A stretch of 64,000 bases of DNA, from contig CP085928.1 in assembly GCA_020735665.1 (NCBI GenBank), positions 1,466,501-1,530,500 on the forward strand, read 5' to 3'. Positions 34,515 to 41,286 of the stretch are shown here, in pieces. The translations under genes were made by a program, and so were the position numbers. The notes under the pieces were generated by a model, which saw nothing but the letters and a program-made list of their open reading frames with translations, searched no databases and was not told the DNA's origin. Each line of letters starts with the position of its first letter. Within the stretch, counting starts at the first letter, position 1. Source of the DNA: Lachnospiraceae bacterium GAM79. Its GTDB lineage: Bacteria > Bacillota > Clostridia > Lachnospirales > Lachnospiraceae.

Positions 34515-35249
34515 ATGATGAAAGATTTGCTTTGGGCGGAGAGTCAGAAACTCCACCGTTCCAAAATACTCTGGATTGCTGGGTTTGCAACAGTCATGGT
34601 AGGGTTGATCGTCTTTGCACAGGGACAGTTTACATTCTATGACCGCCGATATATTGACGGGGCTGGATGGTTTATGACAGCGGCCCAATCCCTTGCTACC
34701 TTTTATGTTCTGCCTGCTGTAATTGCCCTATTGGGAAGTTATATGATTTGCCGGGAGGAACAGGAGGATACCTTAAAATCTCTGCGGCTCATTCCCGTAG
34801 ATGAAGTGAAACTGACACTTGCCAAAATGATACTTGCCTTTGTGTTCAGCGTTCTGATTTACCTTTTACTTTTTGCAATTACCTTTCTTGTCGAGGCAGT
34901 TTTGCATTTAGAAGCACTTTCCGTTGGCCTTGTGTTAGAAAATCTGAAAATATATTTTCTGGATGGGGTAGGCGTATTCTTTGCAATTTCTCCTATTATC
35001 GCTCTGGTAGCGCGGATGAAAAAGGGGTATTGGCTGGCTCTGGTATTTGCAGAAATTTATTCGTTTGCTGGATTATTTGCGAGTATGTCCCAGCAGTTAA
35101 AGACGGTATATCCCATGACAGCCGTTTTCAATATCTCTGGTTATTATAATGCAAATATGTTTCAGGTTTTAATCGGCGTTGTAATTCTGATGGTTTGTGT
35201 GATTTTGTCATTGTTAATTTTGAAAGGATTGAACCGCAAGACTAAATAA
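34515..35249 (+). CDS. LanFEG-like ABC transporter permease 3
   Basis: 244 aa, six hydrophobic segments, with the ABC-2 features LLWAESQKLHRSKILWIAG and EEQEDTLKSLRLIPVDEVK. Last gene of the cassette. Three permeases with one ATPase is more than the usual two-permease LanEG pair, so this may serve two transporter pairings. Confidence 0.85.
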   Translation: MMKDLLWAESQKLHRSKILWIAGFATVMVGLIVFAQGQFTFYDRRYIDGAGWFMTAAQSLATFYVLPAVIALLGSYMICREEQEDTLKSLRLIPVDEVKLTLAKMILAFVFSVLIYLLLFAITFLVEAVLHLEALSVGLVLENLKIYFLDGVGVFFAISPIIALVARMKKGYWLALVFAEIYSFAGLFASMSQQLKTVYPMTAVFNISGYYNANMFQVLIGVVILMVCVILSLLILKGLNRKTK

Positions 35250-35334
35250 ATGCAATATATCTAATGATCTGCCGGACGACGGCAAAAGAAAAAAAGCCGT
35301 CGTAAAGCAGACACATTTTCACGCGCCTATGAAG

Positions 35335-35369
35335 CGGCGGCTTTGATTTTCAGAGCCGCCGTTTCTTTT
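35335..35369 (+). terminator. Rho-independent terminator of the cassette
   Basis: CGGCGGCT pairs with AGCCGCCG, 11-nt loop, then TTTCTTTT. Confidence 0.8.
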
Positions 35370-35410
35370 CGTCTATCCTAAACCAACGACGACCTAACAC
35401 CGTGTAAATC

Positions 35411-35447
35411 CACGGCGGCATATAGGAGGATTGCCGCCGTGTCTATT
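35411..35447 (+). terminator. Hairpin with AGGAGG in its loop
   Basis: CACGGCGGCA pairs with TGCCGCCGTG around a loop containing AGGAGG; a T-rich stretch follows. It looks like a terminator, or a hairpin displaying a ribosome site. Confidence 0.6.
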
Positions 35448-35619
35448 TTTGTCTTTTTTCACAGTACCCATGATCTGCACCAGCTAAAAAAAGCGTAGCT
35501 CCCCCTCCGGGTTATTCCGGCTATGTATGCGAAATTTGTTGGAACCTTAACTATCATGTCATTTCATGCGTCCGTGTGGCTTCATGCCGCCCGGGCGCTT
35601 TTGTGTTCTTATGGGGCTG

Positions 35620-35642
35620 CTTCGGGTCATGTTGGCCCGAAG
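35620..35642. repeat. ICE palindrome copy 16
   Basis: CTTCGGGTCAT...TTGGCCCGAAG upstream of the sigma-factor gene. Confidence 0.88.
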
Positions 35643-35715
35643 TCATTCCCCGGTGCCGCTCCCCGCCGCCTTCGTTTCGGTCACTCGTCAACCAACAACC
35701 GAAACGGAGGTCAAT

Positions 35716-36138
35716 ATGGCTATTATCAATTTGCGGGACTATTACCCATTCTATACATCGGATTGCTTCATGGAAGTATCGGAAGAAGTTGCAGAAATGT
35801 TCAAAGAGTTTGATCGTAAAGAGGCTGCTTATCGGCTGCGTACATACCGCCACAAAGCCTACTATTCCCTTGATCGGGATGACGGGCTGGAGCATGAGGC
35901 TGTCTTTGTCGCTTTATCTCCCCATGAACTGTATGAGCGGAAAGTGACCATGCAGGAACTTCACGCAGCGATTACCAGTCTGCCAGACAAACAGGCAAAA
36001 CGGATTTATGCCCATTTCATTCTCGGCATGACCAAACAGGACATTGCCCGGGCAGAGGGCGTCCATGAAAAAGTAGTTCGTGTCGCAATCGAGCGAGGTC
36101 TGCGTCGCTTAGAAAAAATTTTGAAAAATTCTTTGTAA
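35716..36138 (+). CDS. Sigma-70-family (ECF-like) sigma factor of the ICE
   Basis: 140 aa. The C-terminal half is a clear region 4 (LPDKQAKRIYAHFILGMTKQ followed by EKVVRVAIERGLRRLEKIL). The N-terminal half has a short helical part and no recognised region 2, as usual for these small ICE sigma-like regulators. It may direct RNA polymerase to ICE genes or act as an activator. GGAGG lies upstream of the ATG. Confidence 0.78.
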   Translation: MAIINLRDYYPFYTSDCFMEVSEEVAEMFKEFDRKEAAYRLRTYRHKAYYSLDRDDGLEHEAVFVALSPHELYERKVTMQELHAAITSLPDKQAKRIYAHFILGMTKQDIARAEGVHEKVVRVAIERGLRRLEKILKNSL

Positions 36139-36188
36139 GGCGTACCGATTTAGGCCGGAAAATGAAATGGCTTATGAGAGGTAAAACA

Positions 36189-36211
36189 CTTCGGCTCACA
36201 ATGGCCCGAGG
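36189..36211. repeat. ICE palindrome copy 17
   Basis: CTTCGGCTCA...TGGCCCGAGG; one changed base in the left arm. Confidence 0.8.
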
Positions 36212-36645
36212 TTCAGACAAGCCTCATGCAGATTGAAAATTGAATAAAAAGACACCCGGATACGAAGGGGAACGCGCTGTGTGACAGACCCGCCATGACC
36301 TCGGATTTCAGAGAATACAGTCTTTGTAAAACTGAGCGAGCGAACAGGTCCATGCCATAGGTGGGGCAAGGCTGGCTCCACCGGAACAGGCGCAGAACCC
36401 GGATACTTGCGTTTAGTCACAGTCCGAGCGTTGAAGCGGCCTTGCAAGCCGTGAGCCGTCGCAGGCAATGAGAACGCCTTGCCATCAGAATGGGGAGAGT
36501 TGAAATACTATGGGGCATGAAGCCTATGTCCGTCCGATGTGTCTGAAATGAAGTGAAAACCTATGGGGAGCCCCCGGCAATGCTGTCTGATGATAGGCCA
36601 ACCGATCCGGCGTGGCTCCCCATCTTTTCAAAAGAGGAGCACTTT
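36212..36645. other. 434-nt noncoding region with several local hairpins
   Basis: No good ORF. Local hairpins include GGTGG/CCACC at 36360-36382, GGCA/TTGCC at 36463-36483, and TATGGGGAGCC (from 36562) with GGCTCCCCAT ending near 36623. The last lies next to the following gene's start. The length and base composition resemble a structured RNA or a regulatory leader, but I do not recognise a known class. It is not a complete group II intron: no domain V or maturase was seen. Confidence 0.5.
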
Positions 36646-36849
36646 ATGGGAAATGCGTTTGGAATGATCCCCGGCTTGGAACCGGACGAATGGAGCAATG
36701 ACGCCTGCCGTGGTTATGTCATTATGGCAATGGAGAACTGCGGATTTTCAAAGAAGGATATACGGCGTGTTGTGGGGCAGCTTTATGAAGTATTTGACCT
36801 CAACAGCGTGGAGGACGCCAAAGAAAAGTACCATTCCAGTCCTTACTGA
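36646..36849 (+). CDS. Small ICE protein of unknown function
   Basis: 67 aa. Begins GNAFGMIPGLEPDEWSND and contains a Lys/Arg-rich helix (GFSKKDIRRVVGQLYEVF). A GAGGAG site sets the start at 36646. This type is common upstream of recombinase genes in related elements. No catalytic motif. Confidence 0.65.
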   Translation: MGNAFGMIPGLEPDEWSNDACRGYVIMAMENCGFSKKDIRRVVGQLYEVFDLNSVEDAKEKYHSSPY

Positions 36850-36872
36850 CCTCGGGCCACATCGACCCGAAG
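36850..36872. repeat. ICE palindrome copy 18
   Basis: CCTCGGGCCA...GACCCGAAG between two small genes. Confidence 0.85.
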
Positions 36873-36982
36873 TGGAGAAAGCTCAAAGGGCGGCACCTGC
36901 GGGGTGCCGTCTTTTGACATTTCCCCACGGGACAAGTGGGAAAGGCTGGCATATACACGCACTTTCGCAAAGGAGGTTTTCA

Positions 36983-37159
36983 ATGACGCAAGCTGTCACT
37001 TATGAACGAGAAACAAAGGCTGTCGCATTTCAAGGGAAGATCATTGTGCTGGAAAGCCTCACGCCGGTACTTCCCCCGAAGGAGAAAGCACAGCGCAAAA
37101 AAGAAATTGAGCGTTGTCTTTATGAGGTGTTCAGCAAATATGGGGACAGATTTCCCTAA
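36983..37159 (+). CDS. 58-aa ICE protein before the recombinase
   Basis: Begins TQAVTYERETKAVAFQGKII and contains ESLTPVLPPKEKAQRKKEIE. AAGGAGG precedes the ATG at 36983. The last codons (KYGDRFP) are encoded by the shared promoter/operator sequence, so the gene ends inside the regulatory segment. No named family; small proteins of this pattern often precede large serine recombinases in ICEs. Confidence 0.6.
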   Translation: MTQAVTYERETKAVAFQGKIIVLESLTPVLPPKEKAQRKKEIERCLYEVFSKYGDRFP

Positions 37160-37200
37160 TCATTCGCAACATTGTTGTCCGGGGCTGCTGATGGTATAAT
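37142..37200 (+). promoter_or_regulatory. Promoter/operator of the recombinase gene (copy B)
   Basis: -35 TTGTTG (37172-37177) and -10 TATAAT (37195-37200) with 17-bp spacing. GGGGACA and TGTCC form an inverted repeat around the TTCGCAACATT core that is shared with copy A at 27171-27229. Confidence 0.75.
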
Positions 37201-37248
37201 ATAGTTGTAAGGTTGGTAGCTCCATTCCAACAAGGAAAGGAGCCCAAT

Positions 37249-38757
37249 ATGGAATTTATCAGAGAAGATTGTATTTACGCAAGACAGTCAGTAGACCGCA
37301 AGGACAGTATCAGCATTGAAAGTCAGATTGACTTTTGCAAGTATGAATTGAAAGGTGGGAACTGCCGGGTATTCAAGGACAAAGGCTATTCCGGTAAAAA
37401 TACGGATAGGCCGGAGTTTCAAAAGCTGTTGGGCGAGATTCGCAAGGGAAAGGTCAGGCGGGTCATCGTGTATAAACTGGACCGTATAAGCCGCTCTATT
37501 CTGGACTTTGCAACGATGATGGAGCTGTTTCAAGAGTACGATGTGGAGTTTGTATCCTCCACGGAAAAGTTTGATACTTCGACCCCGATGGGCCGGGCCA
37601 TGCTAAATATCTGCATTGTATTCGCCCAGCTTGAACGTGAGACAATTCAGAAGCGTGTCACAGACGCCTACTATTCCCGGTGCCTGAAAGGCTTTCACAT
37701 GAGCGGACAGGCACCATACGGTTATCAGTTAGAGCCTACTGTGGTAGAAGGTATCCGCACAAAGAAAATGGTTGCCGCCCCCGTAGCCGCCGACCATGTT
37801 CGGCTGATGTTTGAAATGTACGCTGAACCGGAAACCTCCTTCGGAGATATTACCCGATACTTCGAGGAACATGACATAAAAATTTATGGCAAATCCATGT
37901 TCCGTACATTTCTTTCCCAGCTTTTAAGAAACCCCGTTTACGCACAGGCCGATTTGGAGCTGTACGAATTTTTCAAGAGTCAGGGCGCAGCGATTGTCAA
38001 TGACGCTTCTGACTTTGCCGGAACAAACGGCTGCTATCTCTATCAGGGACGGGATGTGAAGGAGGACAAGGACAGGTGCTTAAAAGACCAGATACTTGTT
38101 ATCGCTCCTCATGAAGCACTCATTTCCTCTGACACATGGCTGAAATGTCGGAAAAAACTTATGGCAAATACCACCTTCCAGCAGGGACGAAAACCGAAGA
38201 ACACTTGGATGGCTGGAAAAATCAAGTGCGGTCATTGTGGGTATGCTCTGAAAGCCACCCATGTACCAAACAGCACCGGGTATTTCCGCTGTACCAAACG
38301 GACGGAAAATAAAGGCTGTCCGGGCTGCGGGAAAATCCGCAAAGAAGAATTTGAGCAATTCATTTTCTCGGCCATGCAGGAAAAGTTCAAAGATTTTCAG
38401 ATACTCCACGGCAGGGAGGAAAAAGTCAATCCGAAACTGACAGCCTATCAAGTGGAACTGGCACAGGTGGAGGCAGAAATTGAAAAGCTGCTGGATACGC
38501 TGACCGGAGCCAATGCGACCTTGCTTGCCTACGCTAACAAAAAAATTGAAGAACTGGACACCCGACGCCAGACCATTTCAAAGGCAATCGCTGAATTGAG
38601 CGTTGAAACCATATCTCCCCAGCAGATAAAGAAGTTATCCTATTATCTCGACAACTGGGACAGCATAGATTTTGACGACAAAAGAAAAGCCGCCGATGGT
38701 TTGATCTCTACGATCAAGGCCACCAGCGACCGTGTTCAGATAGAGTGGAAAATCTGA
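37249..38757 (+). CDS. Large serine recombinase (ICE integrase)
   Basis: 502 aa. The N-terminal resolvase domain has the catalytic serine in IYARQSVDRKDSISIE (near residue 11) and conserved Arg/Asp in VYKLDRISRSI. A recombinase domain and a zinc-ribbon (CGHCGYALKAT, CTKRTENKGCPGC) follow, then a C-terminal coiled coil. This is the layout of TndX/TnpX-type integrases, which catalyse integration and excision between att sites through a 2-bp staggered cut. It lies 55 bp from attR. The start at 37249 follows AAAGGAG; an upstream in-frame ATG (37213) has no site. Confidence 0.93.
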   Translation: MEFIREDCIYARQSVDRKDSISIESQIDFCKYELKGGNCRVFKDKGYSGKNTDRPEFQKLLGEIRKGKVRRVIVYKLDRISRSILDFATMMELFQEYDVEFVSSTEKFDTSTPMGRAMLNICIVFAQLERETIQKRVTDAYYSRCLKGFHMSGQAPYGYQLEPTVVEGIRTKKMVAAPVAADHVRLMFEMYAEPETSFGDITRYFEEHDIKIYGKSMFRTFLSQLLRNPVYAQADLELYEFFKSQGAAIVNDASDFAGTNGCYLYQGRDVKEDKDRCLKDQILVIAPHEALISSDTWLKCRKKLMANTTFQQGRKPKNTWMAGKIKCGHCGYALKATHVPNSTGYFRCTKRTENKGCPGCGKIRKEEFEQFIFSAMQEKFKDFQILHGREEKVNPKLTAYQVELAQVEAEIEKLLDTLTGANATLLAYANKKIEELDTRRQTISKAIAELSVETISPQQIKKLSYYLDNWDSIDFDDKRKAADGLISTIKATSDRVQIEWKI

Positions 38758-38796
38758 CATTTCCGCTCTATCGCCCCTCATTTCTATTTTATCTTG

Positions 38797-38834
38797 TTTG
38801 TACCCCTTGTACACCGATGTTTAAAACATTCAAT
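38797..38834. other. attR of the ICE
   Basis: Right junction with the crossover CG at 38815-38816. Just inside lies GTACCCCTTGTACAC, the inverted partner of the left arm; outside is the 5' half of the host gene. Confidence 0.8.
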
Positions 38835-40240
38835 TTCCACAAACGGAATTTCTACCCTCTCTTGTGTATTTTCCGAAAGATTTGCTATATGTATCCAATC
38901 ACCTGCAATACAAATACTATAATTTAACGTATCATCCTTATATATTTTTCGTATATTTTTATCTATCATTCGAATTAACATTGGTTTTGGAACATACCAA
39001 TTTACAATTTCACATGTTTCATGGCCTTCTGCACATTTCATCTTCAACGGAGCTCCACATCCGCATTCACGTAAAATACCTTTGCTTATTCTTAATTCTT
39101 CTCCGCATTCTGAACAATACGGAACCTCATAAGAATCACATGTCTTACAAAATATTCTTGAAATTTTAGTAAACCATTTATCATTATCCAGTAAAGATAA
39201 TTTATCGTTAGGTATTTGTAATGCATAATCATCATCTCTATTAAGGGCTGCAATAACTTGCGTTAAATACCAATTTAACTGAGTTATTTCTGATGTACTT
39301 ACTCCAGTCCATTTAATTTCCTGTCCAACTTCCTTAAATATTTCTTCTGCTGGTTGACCTTTCAGATTTTCTATTTCTTCTAAAATAATACCTATTGCGT
39401 TTTCCGACCACTTAAATAACACTTGTGCTGGTAAATGTTTATATATTCCAATACTTCCATTTCGAACATTATATTTAATTGTTGCCTCTATGTCACTTGT
39501 AATTGACGAAATAAAACTTCCCGATGTATCCATACGATCATTTCTAATTCTATCTATTTCTTCCTCTTGCTCAATAGTAATTCCTCCCGCTCTTGAAACA
39601 ATTGTTTTTTCTCCATCTTTTCCCTGTAATACAATCCTACTTATTGCCTTAAAATTTGTACATTTATCAATAGCTGACTTAGGCGGTTTTATTTGTACTA
39701 TAGAATTTTTTAATACGTCCGCAATATATTTCGTAATGTATATTGTCATTTTTTCATGCTTACTAATACATGCTAAATATGTTTCTGTCCTTCCTATCCA
39801 TAAGCATCCTCTATGTTGTTCCCAAATATTTGCATTTTTACCATTTTCATCTATATACATATATTCTCTGCTATAAACATATAAAATCTCTATACGATCC
39901 AAATATTCTTTAACAGATAATATTTTTAATTTTCTATATCCTGATAAATCTATATACTCCTCCTTATTTTCTAATTTTTTTATTATTTCATAATCGGATG
40001 CTTCCAATTTGCTGCCAAATGTCCACAATGTAAATGTAACTCGATCCCCATAAATATAATCATTTACATATTGCTCAATTTCCTCATCCGAAAGCCCTCC
40101 ATAAGATAAAATTTTGCTGATTATTACACTTTTTCCTTTCCATTTATTTCCTTTTCGTCTATACACATTTTTTTAGCAATTTCATGTAATGCATACCACG
40201 GCAATGTTTGTAATTTTTGTTTTCTCTCTAATGTATCCAT
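38816..40240 (-). pseudogene. 5' portion of the ICE-interrupted gene (SAP-like/zinc-binding), also frameshifted
   Basis: Minus strand. A first frame starts at the ATG at 40240 behind GGAGG and encodes an SAP-like block (LQTLPWYALHEIAKKM); it stops after 38 codons. The main frame (40166, GTG, onwards) continues the same domain (IISKILSYGGLSDEEIEQYV), so a one-base loss at an A5 run (40130-40134) is the simplest link; with six As the two frames join. A Cys cluster follows (CKTCDSYEVPYCSECG, CGCGAPLKMKC). The frame then reaches the ICE at codon CG|, where it would continue into 9787-9235. Read across the ICE, the ancestral product is about 660 aa. SAP-like domains bind DNA. Confidence 0.7.
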
Positions 40241-40603
40241 TCACAATCCTCCACATATAATATAATAAAGTAAAGAAATTTATTTCTTCATTACTTATTT
40301 AGTTTCCGTTTTTACATATCAATATTACAATTCTCGATCCCCTTAAATAAAGGGAATCAACACAATACTATTATTTTCACTTATACTTATTCAATTATTC
40401 CGATTCATGGATTTTAATTAGATCTGCCCCAAAAGGCATAAAAGAAATCCCCCCTCTATTCGATTATTTATATTTTACATATTACCCCTATTTATACGCA
40501 AAGTCAACATTCTTCGACATCAAAACGCTACTTTGTTTATCAATCAAAAAAGCCAGCCCAGCCTCCCCTTTTCCATCCAAGGTTCCGCCGTTCCAGCTCA
40601 ATC
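40241..40603. other. AT-rich intergenic region
   Basis: 363 bp, strongly AT-rich, with no gene or RNA identified. It should contain the promoter of the interrupted gene, but I could not place a convincing -35/-10 pair. Confidence 0.5.
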
Positions 40604-41080
40604 TCATTTATCTCTATTAACCACCAATCTATACATTTCCCTGCATATGCTCACAACCACGATAGCGCCCACATATCCCAGTGCATCCAACACCAGATCA
40701 AAGGAATCAAAATGTCTCCCGACAATGAATATCCGAACGGACTGATCACACAACGATATACACATACAAGTTAATACTGCCAACACCAACATAGTCCAAA
40801 TATTCTTCGCTGCAAATGCATAAAAAATACTAACACAGATGCCGATGATCAGGAATTCAAATACATGTGCCCATTGACGTACTGACCAATCCACAAATGC
40901 ACTGACCCAGTTAAGGAAATTTTCCACAAGAGGCAGATGCCCCACTCTTTCCGAAAGGGCAACCGTATCATCCGGTGTCTGGAATGTCAAGTAGAATAAT
41001 ATACATAAAGTAATCAGGACAAATACAAGTGAAATGATCAATGGTTTTCTGGCTTTATTACCAATCAATTTCTTCAGCAT
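40604..41080 (-). CDS. VanZ-like membrane protein
   Basis: 158 aa. Hydrophobic helices near residues 12-30, 65-85, 90-110 and 130-150, with DSFDLVLDALGYVGAIV matching the conserved acidic end of VanZ-family proteins. VanZ homologues alter teicoplanin sensitivity in some species, but many chromosomal copies have no known role. AGGGGG upstream of the ATG at 41080 supports this start over in-frame ones further up. Confidence 0.82.
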   Translation of the reverse strand: MLKKLIGNKARKPLIISLVFVLITLCILFYLTFQTPDDTVALSERVGHLPLVENFLNWVSAFVDWSVRQWAHVFEFLIIGICVSIFYAFAAKNIWTMLVLAVLTCMCISLCDQSVRIFIVGRHFDSFDLVLDALGYVGAIVVVSICREMYRLVVNRDK

Positions 41081-41154
41081 AAACATCCCCCTTTTCCCAA
41101 CAAAATCTAAAATTTTATACTCATAATGCAAAAACTTCATCCTAATCTGAAATC

Positions 41155-41190
41155 AAGAAAAAAGTCCCTCACCTCACAGCGAAGGACTAT
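41155..41190 (-). terminator. glmS terminator
   Basis: On the minus strand AGTCC pairs with GGACT at the base of an imperfect hairpin, followed by TTTTTTC. It lies after the tandem repeats. Confidence 0.6.
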
Positions 41191-41202
41191 ACTTTCAACT
41201 CA

Positions 41203-41282
41203 ACCATTTATATACCGCGTATCGATCAGCGGTAAACTCTCACCCCCGACCATTTATATACCACATATCGGTCAGTGGTGAA
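41203..41282. repeat. Two tandem ~34-bp repeats forming hairpins
   Basis: Copies at 41203-41236 and 41249-41282 begin ACCATTTATATACC. Each can fold: ACCGC/GCGGT in the first, ACCAC/GTGGT in the second. The stem bases changed on both sides together. Confidence 0.7.
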
Positions 41283-41286
41283 CTTT

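Larger units (their letters stand above)
35250..35715. other. Intergenic region with hairpins after the cassette
   Basis: 466 bp with no convincing gene. It contains an ACGACGGC/GCCGTCGT hairpin (35276-35303), two further hairpins listed separately, and palindrome copy 16. Confidence 0.7.
9788..38816 (+). mobile_element. 29.0-kb Tn1549/CTn-like integrative and conjugative element
   Basis: The element is bounded by a CG repeat (9788-9789 and 38815-38816) with inverted arms just inside, and it splits a minus-strand host gene in frame. It encodes a full conjugation set (relaxase, MobC, VirD4, VirB4, VirB6-like, PrgI, Maff2, NlpC/P60), a C5 methyltransferase with ArdA, regulators, a cargo cassette, and a large serine recombinase 55 bp from the right end. 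The backbone (about 9.9-29.1 kb) is clearly GC-richer than the host. The cargo (29.7-35.2 kb) is less GC-rich than the backbone, so it was probably added separately. I found no topoisomerase or large helicase/primase, genes often present in larger relatives. Eighteen copies of a 23-bp palindrome lie inside and none outside. Confidence 0.9.

Noticed and set aside
35523-35813. ORF upstream of and overlapping the sigma-factor gene
   Set aside because: It runs through palindrome copy 16 and has no ribosome site or domain; the sigma-factor frame at 35716 has both.
36212-36645. Group II intron
   Set aside because: No maturase ORF and no domain V-like GAAA-capped hairpin with a conserved AGC triad was seen.
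11354-36872. CRISPR array made of the palindromic repeats
   Set aside because: Spacing is irregular (0.2 to 6 kb) and tied to gene boundaries; no spacers or cas genes.
9770-38834. tRNA gene as ICE target
   Set aside because: Neither junction resembles a tRNA 3' end; the target is a protein-coding gene, in line with a serine recombinase.
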